Notes: generated from the letters alone by a model not told the origin. Shown: positions 8,792 through 16,996, counted from the stretch's first letter. The stretch is 64,000 nucleotides of DNA from Microthrixaceae bacterium (GCA_023957975.1 JAMLGM010000002.1:124001-188000); one strand, 5' to 3'. A program made the numbers and translations.

Positions 8792-9595
8792 GTGTTGATT
8801 GCCACGTGGAATGTGAACTCGCTGAACGCCCGGATGCCCCGTGTCGAGGAGTGGATCTCCACGGTGCAACCCGATGTGTTGTGCCTTCAGGAAACGAAGA
8901 TGTCCGACGCACAGTTCCCACACATGGCATTCAGTGCGCTCGGGTACGAATCGGTGCACCACGGGTTTGGGCGTTGGAACGGGGTGGCGATTCTTTCCAG
9001 GGTCGGTATCGACGATGTGGTCAGCGGATTCGATGACGGGCGCGACGACCCCGATCCGGACTCGCGCATCATCTGGGCGACCTGTGCGGGGGTGCGGGTC
9101 GCGTCGGTGTACGTTCCGAACGGACGAGAACTCGACCACGATCACTACCGCTACAAACTCGATTGGCTCGGACGCCTGCGCGAACACCTCGATCGACATC
9201 ACACCCCCGACGAGCTGTTGGTGGTGCTTGGCGACTGGAACATCTGCCCGACCTCGCTCGACGTGTGGGACGAATCGCGCTTCGCCGGGATGACCCACGT
9301 CAGCCAACTCGAGCGCGACGCCCTCGAAAACGTCGTCGAGTGGGGACTCGTCGACACGTTCCGTCAGCGCTACGGCGACGCCGGCGACCTTTTCAGCTAC
9401 TGGGACTACCGCAACGGGGACTTTCACAAACGGCGTGGACTGCGTATCGACTATCTGATGTCGAGCACCGCGTTGGCGCAGTTGTGTCGGGCCGACCTCG
9501 TCGATCGCAATGCCCGCAAGGGCGCCAAGCCCTCCGACCATGCGCCGGTTCTGGGATTGTTCGACGTCGTAGTTCCGACGGGGGAACCACGATGA
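8792..9595 (+). CDS. xthA: Exodeoxyribonuclease III (AP endonuclease)
   Basis: 267 residues, typical for ExoIII. It cuts DNA at abasic sites and trims 3' ends in base-excision repair. Visible motifs: TWNVNSLNAR at the N-terminus, CLQETK (metal-binding Glu), YVPNG, LGDWNICP (catalytic Asp/Asn), RIDYLM and SDHAPV (catalytic His). The GTG at 8792 is chosen because the conserved protein begins exactly there and a TAAGGT lies 7 bases upstream; the open frame extends further 5' without conserved residues. Its TGA overlaps the ATG of the thioesterase gene (ATGA), so the two are translationally coupled. Confidence 0.93.
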   Translation: MLIATWNVNSLNARMPRVEEWISTVQPDVLCLQETKMSDAQFPHMAFSALGYESVHHGFGRWNGVAILSRVGIDDVVSGFDDGRDDPDPDSRIIWATCAGVRVASVYVPNGRELDHDHYRYKLDWLGRLREHLDRHHTPDELLVVLGDWNICPTSLDVWDESRFAGMTHVSQLERDALENVVEWGLVDTFRQRYGDAGDLFSYWDYRNGDFHKRRGLRIDYLMSSTALAQLCRADLVDRNARKGAKPSDHAPVLGLFDVVVPTGEPR

Positions 9596-10371
9596 CGGCG
9601 TCACAGCCCAACGCCGATGGCTCGACCGAGGTGGCCCACAGCCCTCGGGTCGACGGTCTGCATGGACTGCCCGAGACGCAGCGCCGAGTCGCGATCCGTC
9701 GCCTCGCCGCGGTGGGTCGAGAGATGATCGAGACGATGAGCATCACCGACGCGACGAGCGCCCGTCTCGACGAGGCCGCAGCGGCGTTGGAAGCCGTGGT
9801 CGAATCGCTACGTCGCGAGCCGGTGGGTTCCGATTACGTGGGCCACGCCGAGGTCGCCACCGCCGGGTTGACCCTGGCCGAGCGCCAGGCGTTGGTCGAG
9901 GCCGGCGATCCCGAAGCGTGGGCGCAGTTCGACCACAGCCCGCTGATCGGCTTGGCCAACCCGATGTCTCCGCCGCTGTCGATGTACTACGAAGGCGCCC
10001 GCGTGATCGCCTCGGCAACCTTCGGGGCGGCCTTCGAAGGGCCTCCGAGTTGTGTGCACGGCGGCTACATCGCCGCGGCGTTCGATGAAGTGCTCGGTGC
10101 GGCACAGTCGATGTCGGGGGTGCAGGGGATGACCGCGAACCTGTCGGTGAATTACCGCTCGCCCACACCGCTGATGACGCCCTTGCGCATCGAGGCATGG
10201 TTGGATCGCATCGACGGCCGCAAGATCTTCGTTCGCGGCGAGATGTATGCGGGAGATCGGCTCACCGCGGACGCGACCGGATTGTTCATCGCGCCCGACC
10301 CGGAGGTGTTCGCTGCGCTCATGGAGGTTCGTGCCGACATGACCCGGGCGCGGCGCGAACGCGGCGCTTGA
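9592..10371 (+). CDS. PaaI-like hotdog-fold thioesterase
   Basis: 259 residues. The N-terminal 100 residues are helical and not recognised. The C-terminal half (about 105-235) carries a hotdog fold with the PaaI-type core CVHGGYIAAAFDEVLG and NLSVNYRSPTPL, where the family places the acyl-CoA thioester pocket. Probable role: hydrolysis of an acyl-CoA; the substrate is unknown. It starts at an ATG sharing four bases with the xthA stop, so it is in the same transcript although the function seems unrelated. The short Ala/Arg-rich C-terminus ends 17 bases from the convergent helicase gene. Confidence 0.8.
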   Translation: MTASQPNADGSTEVAHSPRVDGLHGLPETQRRVAIRRLAAVGREMIETMSITDATSARLDEAAAALEAVVESLRREPVGSDYVGHAEVATAGLTLAERQALVEAGDPEAWAQFDHSPLIGLANPMSPPLSMYYEGARVIASATFGAAFEGPPSCVHGGYIAAAFDEVLGAAQSMSGVQGMTANLSVNYRSPTPLMTPLRIEAWLDRIDGRKIFVRGEMYAGDRLTADATGLFIAPDPEVFAALMEVRADMTRARRERGA

Positions 10372-10388
10372 GCGCAGCGTCGTTCCGG

Positions 10389-12497
10389 TCAGCCGTGTGA
10401 GGCGATGATGCGCAGCAGGTCGTCGCCGTAGCGTTCGACCTTGACCGGCCCGACCCCGTTCACTGCCAGCAACTCGCGACGGTTGGACGGCGCGGTGCGA
10501 ACGATTTCGATGAGCGTCTGGTCGCTGAAGATGGTGAACGCCGGCGCGTTGGCGAGGCGTGCGAGGTCTTTACGCCAGGCCCTGAGTTCGTCCATCAGCT
10601 TTCGCTCCTCGGCGCTCAGATCGTCGAGCGCTGCGCCGCGGCGAGAGCGTTGAGGCCGTGGCCCGCCGTCGGTGCTGCGCAGCCTGGCGCGCTGTGCTCC
10701 AAGTGCTGCGATCGATGCCTGCAAGTCGACCGGGCGCGTGTTCTCGCGGAGCAGTTCGATGGCGAGTTCGACGGTGTCGAGCAGCGGTGAACGCTCGCGC
10801 GACTGGACGCGGGAACCGAAGGAACGCTTCTCGCACCACGACAGCCGGAGGTGACGCTCGGCTCGCGTGACCGCGACGTAGAAGAGGCGAATCTCCTCCG
10901 CGACCGACTCGGAGGTCTCGGCGTAGTGGATGGGGACGAGCCCTTTTTCGAGCCCGCACACGTACACCGTCGGCCACTCAAGGCCCTTGGCCGCGTGGAA
11001 CGTCGCCAGCTCGACCGCGTCGGTGCCGCCGGTTCCGTCGTCGCTGCGAAGCGAGGTGCGCAGGAACGAACCGAACCCCGCCACGTCACCGCCCGGTTCG
11101 AGGTCGAGATACTCCCGACCGAGGCGCACCAGTTCGGCGACATTGGCCAAGCGGTCCTCTGCGAGTCGCTCACCGTCCAGGTCTGCGCCTGAGGCGAGCG
11201 CCTCATCGAGATCGCTCAACCGCGTGGACAACTGCCCGCCCGAGCGTTTGAGCCGCGACAGCGCCGATTTGATTTCTGGCTGGTCGAGGAAGCGCCCCTT
11301 GCCCCGGCTGCGGAAGGGGATCCGCGCTTTCGAAAACGCCTCCTCGAACACGGCGAGCTGGGCATTTGTGCGCACGAGCACCGCCTGATCTCCCCACCGG
11401 TCGCCTGGGCGGTGAGCGTCACGTGCCGCTCGGGCGACCCCCTGAGCCTCCGCGGTTTCGGAGTCGTAGGAAGCGATCGTCGGAACTGCGCCGTCGGGGC
11501 GATTGGGCTGCAGGTCGAAGCGGCGCGACGGCGCGAGGGTGAGCACGGTGTTGGCCAGACCGAGGATCTGGGGGGTCGAGCGGTAATTGTCGGAGAGGTC
11601 GATGGTCTGGGCGCCCGGAAAGAGCGTTTCGAAATCGTCGAGGTAGCGGGAGTCAGCGCCGTTCCACGCATAGATCGCCTGGTTGGGGTCGCCGACGACG
11701 CACAGGTCGGGCACGCCGCCGACCCACGCTTGCAACAGGCGGAACTGCAAGGGGTTCACGTCCTGGAACTCGTCGACGAACAGGTGTCGGAAGCGCCACC
11801 GTCTCGCGGCTGCGTACTCGGCGTCGGCCTCGAGGTCGCGGGTGGCGAGACGCAAGATGTCGTCGAAGTCGACCATGCGGCGCGCCAACTTCTCCTGTTC
11901 GTACCGCTGATAAAGATCGGCGATCGCCGTCGCGTCGATCGGCAGGCGCCGTGCTGCAGCGGTTGCCTGCGCCGCGTAGTCGGACGCGGGAATCATTCGG
12001 GCCTTCGCCCATTCGATCTCGGAGATCACGTCGAGGGGCAGGGTGGCCGAACGGGCGTGATCTCGGGGCAACAGCGACGCCACGAGCCCGAACTTGCGGT
12101 CGAGCAGCGCTGGGGGAGCGATGCCGCGCTCCTCCCAGCGGCTGCGCAGCTGCGAGTAGGCAATGGAATGGAAGGTTCCGGCGTTTATTCCGCCGCGCAA
12201 GCCGAGGTGGTCGATGCGGTTGCGCAGCTCCGCTGCGGCCTTGCGGGTGAAGGTGACGGCGAGAACTCGGCGCGGGTCGACCTCGGTGTCGGCGACGCGC
12301 CGAGCGATTCGACGGGTGAGAACGCGGGTCTTTCCCGAACCGGCGCCGGCGATGATGCGCAGCACCGCAGCGTCGCTGAGCACCGCGGCTCGTTGGTTCG
12401 GGTTGAGCCCGCCGAGCAGCCGATCGCGCGTCGCGGTGAGCAGTGTGGGGTCGTTGCCGTCGGCGTCGTCGGGCAGGGTCGGTACCTCTAGATCCAT
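10389..12497 (-). CDS. UvrD/PcrA-like superfamily I helicase with HRDC domain (UvrD2-like)
   Basis: 702 residues. N-terminal SF1A ATPase: GAGSGKTRVLTRRI (Walker A), TFTRKAAAELRNR (Ia), VDEFQDVN (Walker B/II), VGDPNQAIYAWNG (III), SDNYRS (IV), FHAAKGLEW (V) and VAVTRAERHL (VI). The C-terminal 75 residues form an HRDC domain (LRAWRKDLARL, LLAVNGVGPVKVERYG). The layout matches mycobacterial UvrD2, a 3'-5' helicase of DNA repair. UvrD2 has a tetracysteine motif between the motor and HRDC; here that linker has no cysteine cluster. Start is the ATG at 12497, 8 bases after TAGGGT on the minus strand. Confidence 0.9.
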   Translation of the reverse strand: MDLEVPTLPDDADGNDPTLLTATRDRLLGGLNPNQRAAVLSDAAVLRIIAGAGSGKTRVLTRRIARRVADTEVDPRRVLAVTFTRKAAAELRNRIDHLGLRGGINAGTFHSIAYSQLRSRWEERGIAPPALLDRKFGLVASLLPRDHARSATLPLDVISEIEWAKARMIPASDYAAQATAAARRLPIDATAIADLYQRYEQEKLARRMVDFDDILRLATRDLEADAEYAAARRWRFRHLFVDEFQDVNPLQFRLLQAWVGGVPDLCVVGDPNQAIYAWNGADSRYLDDFETLFPGAQTIDLSDNYRSTPQILGLANTVLTLAPSRRFDLQPNRPDGAVPTIASYDSETAEAQGVARAARDAHRPGDRWGDQAVLVRTNAQLAVFEEAFSKARIPFRSRGKGRFLDQPEIKSALSRLKRSGGQLSTRLSDLDEALASGADLDGERLAEDRLANVAELVRLGREYLDLEPGGDVAGFGSFLRTSLRSDDGTGGTDAVELATFHAAKGLEWPTVYVCGLEKGLVPIHYAETSESVAEEIRLFYVAVTRAERHLRLSWCEKRSFGSRVQSRERSPLLDTVELAIELLRENTRPVDLQASIAALGAQRARLRSTDGGPRPQRSRRGAALDDLSAEERKLMDELRAWRKDLARLANAPAFTIFSDQTLIEIVRTAPSNRRELLAVNGVGPVKVERYGDDLLRIIASHG

Positions 12498-12505
12498 CGG
12501 GTACG

Positions 12506-12511
12506 ACCCTA
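12506..12511 (-). promoter_or_regulatory. -10 hexamer of the helicase gene (leaderless)
   Basis: TAGGGT on the minus strand, 8 bases before the ATG at 12497. Confidence 0.6.
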
Positions 12512-12528
12512 CCGAGCACCGCCGACAG

Positions 12529-12534
12529 TATCGT
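12529..12534 (+). promoter_or_regulatory. -10 hexamer of the PH-domain gene (leaderless)
   Basis: TATCGT, 6 bases before the GTG at 12541; it faces away from the helicase promoter 18 bases off. Confidence 0.6.
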
Positions 12535-12540
12535 GGGCAC

Positions 12541-13224
12541 GTGGCCTTTCCTCGATCGCACCTTCACGAGAACGAACAGATCGTCATCGACCGGTCCCCC
12601 CACTGGTGGTATCTGACACCGAGGGCGCTGTTGTTGGTCGTCGCCTCTGCGCTCGGGATCTGGGCACTGGTCTACGACTTCGAGGACGGATCGCGCTGGC
12701 AACAACCCGTGCGTGTGATCGTCGGGTTGTTGGTGGCGGCGGCGTTCCTGAACTTCCTCGTTCGGTTCATTCAGTGGCGCGCCACCCACTTCGTCATCAC
12801 GACCGATCGCTGCATCTATCGATCTGGCGTGCTCAAGAAGTCGGGAATCGAGATCCCACTCGAGCGCATCAACACCGTCTTGTTCTCCCAGACCGTGTTC
12901 GAACGGATCCTCGGAGCCGGCGATATCGCCATCGAGTCCGCAGGTGAGGGTTCGCGCCAGAACTTCTCCGACGTGAGCAATCCGGTTCAGGTGCAGAACA
13001 TGATCTATCGACAGATCGAGGAGAACGAGAACCGCAAGTACGACCGCATCGGGGTCGAGGCGCGCGAGGCGGCAGCGGCCTCGGCAGCCGCCTCGGGGAT
13101 CCCTCAGCCGACGGCGGTGCTGAGCGTCGCCGAACAGCTCCACAAGCTGGCCGAGCTGCGCGATCGCGGCGTGCTCACCGAGGAGCAGTTCGAAACTCAG
13201 AAGCGGGCGTTGCTCGGCGAGTAG
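12541..13224 (+). CDS. Membrane protein with bacterial PH (bPH2) and SHOCT domains
   Basis: 227 residues. Two membrane segments lie at about 25-42 and 57-75. The bPH2-type domain follows (RATHFVITTDRCIYRSGVLKK, IPLERINTVLF, GDIAIES). After an Ala-rich linker the C-terminus is a SHOCT module (LHKLAELRDRGVLTEEQFETQK), a short helical motif found at the ends of many bacterial membrane proteins. The family is widespread in Actinobacteria and its role is unknown; a protein-interaction scaffold at the membrane is a reasonable guess. The start is the GTG at 12541, 6 bases after TATCGT; the open frame upstream overlaps the helicase gene and is not used. Confidence 0.85.
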   Translation: MAFPRSHLHENEQIVIDRSPHWWYLTPRALLLVVASALGIWALVYDFEDGSRWQQPVRVIVGLLVAAAFLNFLVRFIQWRATHFVITTDRCIYRSGVLKKSGIEIPLERINTVLFSQTVFERILGAGDIAIESAGEGSRQNFSDVSNPVQVQNMIYRQIEENENRKYDRIGVEAREAAAASAAASGIPQPTAVLSVAEQLHKLAELRDRGVLTEEQFETQKRALLGE

Positions 13225-13240
13225 CCGGAACCCGGCCGGG

Positions 13241-13283
13241 GCCGGCTCAGTCCGGTGCCGGCTCAGTTCAAGAGCCGGCTCAG
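13241..13283. repeat. Three GCCGGCTCAG repeats at the galK 3' end
   Basis: GCCGGCTCAG occurs at 13241-13250, 13257-13266 and 13274-13283. The last copy contains the galK stop codon (minus strand). The same CTGAGCCGG core is duplicated at the kgd stop (4907-4934). Confidence 0.75.
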
Positions 13284-14341
13284 CCCAAGAGCCGAACTCC
13301 CTCGTTGGGGCGAACCTCCCAGCTCGCGAGTCCGTCGGGGGTCGGGTCGAGTCCGGCGCGGCACAGCGCAACCACGCAACCGCCGAAGCCAGCGCCGGTC
13401 ATCCGCGCACCGTACACGCCGTCGGTGGCGCGCAGGTGGGCGATGAGGTCGTCGACGACGGGGGTCGAGGTGTCGAAGTCCTCGGCCAGGCTGCGGTGGC
13501 CGCGCCACAAGGCGTCGCCGGCGCCCTCGAGGTCGCCGCGTCCGAAGGCGTCGATGACCTCGTCGACCCGTGCGTTCTCGGTCACGACATGGCGGGCACG
13601 GCGCAGCAACGTGTCGTGGTCGTGGTCGTGGTCGTGGTCCGCGCGTTCGGCGAGCGGGGCGAGATCGTCGAGCGTGGCCTTGCGCAGCGGGCCGACGATG
13701 CGTTCGGCTGCCTCACATTGTCGGCGGCGTCGCGCATACTCGGAGGTCGCGAGCTCGCGGCTCTGACCGGAGTGGATCACGCGGATCGTGGCATCCTCCG
13801 GCACCGCGACGAGACGGGTGGCGAGGTCGTGGCAATCGATCCGTACGGCGGCCCCGGCCGCCCCGCAGGCGATCGCCAACTGATCCATGATTCCGCACGG
13901 AACCCCGGTGGAGGCCTGCTCGCCTCGTTGGGCGGCGAGTGCGAGCTCGCGCCGGTCCCACTCCTGGCCGGCCGCCGTTTTGAACGCCGCCGCCACGCCC
14001 ACCGACAGTGCGGCCGATGACGAGAGTCCGGCCCCGAGCGGCAGTGTCGACGAGATGGTTCCGGTGATGCCGGTCGTCGCCCCGATCGCCTGGGCCGCAC
14101 CGGCGACGTAGCGGCCCCACGCCGGCGTGATCTCCGCGACGCTGTCGTTGGGGTCGATCGGGAGATCGAGGCGTAGGACCCCGGCCTCGGCGTCGCTGAG
14201 CAGCTCGATGCGGGCTTCGCAGGCGTCGACCTCCACGGTCACGCCGAGTTGGATGGCGAAGGGCAACACCAACCCCCCGAGATAGTCGGTGTGGTCGCCG
14301 ATCAGGTTCACCCGACCGGGAGCGAAGACTCGAAATGTCAT
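13280..14341 (-). CDS. galK: Galactokinase (GHMP kinase)
   Basis: 353 residues, close to the usual 380. It phosphorylates galactose with ATP (Leloir pathway). The galactokinase signature is at residues 9-18 (GRVNLIGDHTDY, with Asp where Glu is common). The GHMP ATP-binding loop is LPLGAGLSSSAALS (about 101-114), then GIMDQ with the catalytic Asp, and GAGFGGC near the C-terminus. No other gal gene lies nearby, so another sugar substrate is possible. The segment DHDHDHDHD (about 236-244) is encoded by a 6-bp tandem repeat. Start is the ATG at 14341, 8 bases after TAGCTT. Confidence 0.88.
   Translation of the reverse strand: MTFRVFAPGRVNLIGDHTDYLGGLVLPFAIQLGVTVEVDACEARIELLSDAEAGVLRLDLPIDPNDSVAEITPAWGRYVAGAAQAIGATTGITGTISSTLPLGAGLSSSAALSVGVAAAFKTAAGQEWDRRELALAAQRGEQASTGVPCGIMDQLAIACGAAGAAVRIDCHDLATRLVAVPEDATIRVIHSGQSRELATSEYARRRRQCEAAERIVGPLRKATLDDLAPLAERADHDHDHDHDTLLRRARHVVTENARVDEVIDAFGRGDLEGAGDALWRGHRSLAEDFDTSTPVVDDLIAHLRATDGVYGARMTGAGFGGCVVALCRAGLDPTPDGLASWEVRPNEGVRLLG
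13614..13637. repeat. Four 6-bp repeats inside galK
   Basis: Four copies of TCGTGG encode an alternating Asp-His run on the minus strand. The hexanucleotide period keeps the frame. Confidence 0.85.
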
Positions 14342-14349
14342 GACCTTCG

Positions 14350-14355
14350 AAGCTA
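14350..14355 (-). promoter_or_regulatory. -10 hexamer of galK (leaderless)
   Basis: TAGCTT on the minus strand, 8 bases before the ATG at 14341. Confidence 0.55.
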
Positions 14356-14491
14356 CCGGCCCGGCACGCGGAATCCGGCGATCGGACGCCGGCGATCGGG
14401 GGTCACCGCTCGGAAGCCGCCGCTCGCATCCTCACCCGGAGCCAGGTTCTCACGACGTGGTCGATGGTTCGCCGCGGTCGTGGTGAGCGCG

Positions 14492-14497
14492 TAACGT
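14492..14497 (+). promoter_or_regulatory. Possible -10 hexamer of the CoA-transferase gene
   Basis: TAACGT about 100 bases before the ATG at 14598. If used, the 11-bp repeat array at 14526 would lie in the 5' untranslated RNA. Confidence 0.35.
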
Positions 14498-14525
14498 CGG
14501 GACACATTTCGCCGTGCACCGGCAC

Positions 14526-14579
14526 GCACCGTGCACGCACCGTGCACGCACCGTGCACGCACCGTGCACGCACCGTGCA
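14526..14579. repeat. 11-bp tandem array upstream of the CoA-transferase gene
   Basis: Almost five perfect copies of GCACCGTGCAC. Each holds the palindrome GTGCAC, spaced 11 bp apart (close to one helical turn). The array ends 6 bases before the ribosome site (GGGGAGG) of the gene at 14598. Confidence 0.9.
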
Positions 14580-14597
14580 ACGACAGGGGAGGACACC

Positions 14598-15746
14598 ATG
14601 GGACCGCTCGACGGCATCAGGATCATCGAGGTCGCAGGAATCGGGCCGGGTCCGTACACGGCCATGATGCTGGCCGACATGGGCGCGGACGTGATTCGTG
14701 TCGACCGGGCGGCTCAGGTCCGTGGCGGCGACCCGGCCCTTCCGCCGGGGGATTCACTCAATCGAGGCCGTCGCTCGATCGGGCTCGACCTCAAGTCGCC
14801 CGAGGGCGTCGAGACCCTGCTGCGGCTCTGCGAGAACGCGGACGGCCTGATCGAAGGGTTCCGCCCGGGGGTCGCCGAGCGGCTCGGCTTCGGTCCCGAC
14901 GTCGTCGCGGCCCGAAACCCCAGGCTGGTGTTCGGCCGGATGACCGGTTGGGGTCAGGAAGGTCCCTATGCGCACACGGCCGGCCACGACATCAACTACA
15001 TCGCCCTCGCCGGGGTGCTCGACAGCCTTCGCCGCGACGGTGCCCAGCCCACACCGCCCATCAACCTGATCGGAGATTTCGGCGGCGGCGGCATGTTGTT
15101 GGCCTTCGGCATGGTGTGTGGCCTGCTGTCGGCTCGCACCACCGGCAGCGGCCAGGTCGTCGACGCGGCGATGGTCGACGGGGCGGCCTCGCTCATGAGC
15201 ATGATCTGGGCGTTCAAGGCCATGGGAATCTGGAACTCCGATCGCCCTGGCACCAACATGTTGGACACCGGCACGCACTACTACGACACCTACGAGTGTG
15301 CCGACGGAAAGTGGGTGTCGATCGGCTCGATCGAGCCCCAGTTCTATGCGGAACTGCTGCATCACACCGGCCTTGAGGGCGAGGAGTTGCCGGACCAGAA
15401 CGACGCTTCCCAATGGGGTGCGATGAAGGAGCGCCTCGCCGCGATCTTCAAGACCAGGACCCGTGACGAATGGTCGGAGGTCATGGAGGGCACCGACATC
15501 TGTTTCGCCCCGGTGCTGTCGATGGACGAGGCGACCCGGCACCCGCACAACGTCGAGCGAGGCACGTTCATCGAGCTCAACGGCATCACCCAGCCGGCAC
15601 CGGCGCCCCGGTTCAGTGCGACGCCCGGAGCGGTCCAGCGTCCGCCCGCCCATGCCGGCCAACACAGCGATGAGATTCTCGAAGACTGGCTCGGCCTCGA
15701 TTCCGCCGAGATCGAGTCGCTGCGCGAGAGCGGCACGGTGGCCTGA
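14598..15746 (+). CDS. CaiB/BaiF family CoA-transferase, alpha-methylacyl-CoA racemase-like
   Basis: 382 residues. The sequence follows 2-methylacyl-CoA racemases: GPLDGIRIIEVAGIGPGPYT at the N-terminus, then the expected catalytic positions His in AGHDINYIALAG, Asp in LIGDFGGGGM and a Glu in YDTYECADGKW. These enzymes invert the 2-methyl centre of branched acyl-CoAs before beta-oxidation. A CoA-transferase role cannot be excluded, but the conserved His/Asp/Glu set favours racemase. The ATG at 14598 has a good ribosome site; upstream in-frame codons come only from the repeat array. Its TGA abuts the GTG of the next gene. Confidence 0.88.
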   Translation: MGPLDGIRIIEVAGIGPGPYTAMMLADMGADVIRVDRAAQVRGGDPALPPGDSLNRGRRSIGLDLKSPEGVETLLRLCENADGLIEGFRPGVAERLGFGPDVVAARNPRLVFGRMTGWGQEGPYAHTAGHDINYIALAGVLDSLRRDGAQPTPPINLIGDFGGGGMLLAFGMVCGLLSARTTGSGQVVDAAMVDGAASLMSMIWAFKAMGIWNSDRPGTNMLDTGTHYYDTYECADGKWVSIGSIEPQFYAELLHHTGLEGEELPDQNDASQWGAMKERLAAIFKTRTRDEWSEVMEGTDICFAPVLSMDEATRHPHNVERGTFIELNGITQPAPAPRFSATPGAVQRPPAHAGQHSDEILEDWLGLDSAEIESLRESGTVA

Positions 15747-16550
15747 GTGGCCACGATCGTCTTCTTCCACGCCCATCCCGACGACGAGTGCATCGGCTCG
15801 GGCGGCACGATGGCAAAGGCGGCGGCGGACGGTCACCGGGTGGTGCTGGTGGTCGCCACCCGGGGTGAGCACGGCGAGGTCGTCCCCGGTGTCGTGGTCT
15901 CCGGCGGGCAACTCGGCATCCACCGGGTCGCCGAGACGTTCGCGTCGGCCGAGGTGCTCGGCGTGCAGCGGATCGAGTTTCTCGGCTACATCGATTCGGG
16001 CATGATCGGGACCCCCGAAAACGACGCCCCGTACAGCTTCTGGGGAGCCGACGTCGATGACGCGGCATCGCGTCTGGCAGCGATCCTGCGCGACGAGGAG
16101 GCGGACGTTTTGGTGGCCTATGACCCCAACGGAAACTACGGTCACCCGGATCACATCCAGGTGCACCGGGTGGGCTATCGGGCGGCGGAGTTGGCCGGAA
16201 CGCCACGTGTCTATGAGATGACCATCAACCGAGACCGGATGATCGAGGCGTTCCTCGCCCGACGCGACACCGCCACGGCCGAGGAACTCGAACAACTCCC
16301 CGAGATCGACCCCGACAGTTTCCAGATGGGAATGCCCGATGCGGAGATCACCCATTCGATCGATGTGCAGGCACTGACGGCGACAAAGCGGGCGGCAATG
16401 CGTTGCCACGCCAGCCAGATCGGCGAGGACCACTTCTTCCTGACGCTGTCGGATGACGATTTCGCACTGGCGTTCGGCACCGAGTGGTTCATCGACCGGT
16501 CCCGGCCCCGGGGCGCAGGCGAGGCGTATCTCACCGATCTGTTCACCTGA
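15747..16550 (+). CDS. PIG-L/LmbE family deacetylase (mycothiol-type MshB/Mca-like)
   Basis: 267 residues from a GTG directly after the previous stop. The zinc motif AHPDDE (His10, Asp13) and the distal YGHPDHIQVH give the metal site of the LmbE fold. The family hydrolyses N-acetyl or amide bonds on glucosaminyl compounds: MshB in mycothiol synthesis, Mca in detoxification. The long central insertion and the C-terminal HASQIG segment resemble actinobacterial members of this pair, but which one cannot be told from one sequence. It is co-transcribed with the racemase-like gene. The next element downstream is an inverted repeat at 16575. Confidence 0.85.
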   Translation: MATIVFFHAHPDDECIGSGGTMAKAAADGHRVVLVVATRGEHGEVVPGVVVSGGQLGIHRVAETFASAEVLGVQRIEFLGYIDSGMIGTPENDAPYSFWGADVDDAASRLAAILRDEEADVLVAYDPNGNYGHPDHIQVHRVGYRAAELAGTPRVYEMTINRDRMIEAFLARRDTATAEELEQLPEIDPDSFQMGMPDAEITHSIDVQALTATKRAAMRCHASQIGEDHFFLTLSDDDFALAFGTEWFIDRSRPRGAGEAYLTDLFT

Positions 16551-16574
16551 ACCCGGTCGCCGCTCCGATTGCCC

Positions 16575-16624
16575 GTTCTGTAGGTAATCGCGGTGGCTAT
16601 GGCCGCAGAATGTACCTACAGAAC
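16575..16624. repeat. 50-bp structured inverted repeat, family A copy 2
   Basis: Outer arms 16575-16586 and 16613-16624 (GTTCTGTAGGTA and complement) flank an inner stem 16593-16597/16602-16606 with a TATG loop. Spacing is identical to the copy at 4848: 18 bases on each side of the inner hairpin. The inner stem differs by a C-G to G-C swap. It lies between convergent genes. Confidence 0.85.
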
Positions 16625-16636
16625 CCGGTCGCTCGG

Positions 16637-16954
16637 TTAGCCGAACTGCGATTCGTCGAATCCGTCGAGCAGACCGGCTCCTCGAAACACCAGGCTGTTG
16701 TCGACCCAACGCACGAGCGCCGCCTCACCCTGCATTGGAGTGAGGGTGAGTGCACCGGATTCCTCGACCCCGGTGATCGAGCGAAACGCCAGAAGATGAA
16801 TCGCCTGGGCGACCGGTTCGGGGTCGATGGTGTGCAAGACGAGTTCCCAGTCGATCGTTCCCTCGCGATCGACGACCTGGAGGGTGCCATAACGCAGGGG
16901 GAGCGAGCGGGTGCCGAGTTGGATATCCGCGATGTGGAACTGCGCGTGTCGCAT
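16637..16954 (-). CDS. Conserved-looking hypothetical protein, 105 residues
   Basis: Not recognised. The protein begins MRHAQFHIADIQLG and has alternating beta-like stretches (SLPLRYGTLQVVD, DWELVLHTID, GALTLTPMQ, EAALVRWVDNSLVFRGAG). It has no signal, no membrane segment and no cysteine, so it is probably a small cytoplasmic beta-rich protein. The start is well supported: ATG at 16954 with TAGGCT 9 bases upstream. It is divergent from the membrane gene at 16997, and the two promoters lie in the same 42-bp gap. The codon pattern is like its neighbours. Confidence 0.7.
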   Translation of the reverse strand: MRHAQFHIADIQLGTRSLPLRYGTLQVVDREGTIDWELVLHTIDPEPVAQAIHLLAFRSITGVEESGALTLTPMQGEAALVRWVDNSLVFRGAGLLDGFDESQFG

Positions 16955-16963
16955 CGTCGGCCA

Positions 16964-16969
16964 AGCCTA
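16964..16969 (-). promoter_or_regulatory. -10 hexamer of the 105-residue gene (leaderless)
   Basis: TAGGCT on the minus strand, 9 bases before the ATG at 16954. Confidence 0.6.
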
Positions 16970-16984
16970 CGTTGCTGTCGTCGG

Positions 16985-16990
16985 TAGGCT
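16985..16990 (+). promoter_or_regulatory. -10 hexamer of the four-helix membrane gene (leaderless)
   Basis: TAGGCT, 6 bases before the GTG at 16997. Confidence 0.65.
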
Positions 16991-16996
16991 GACACG

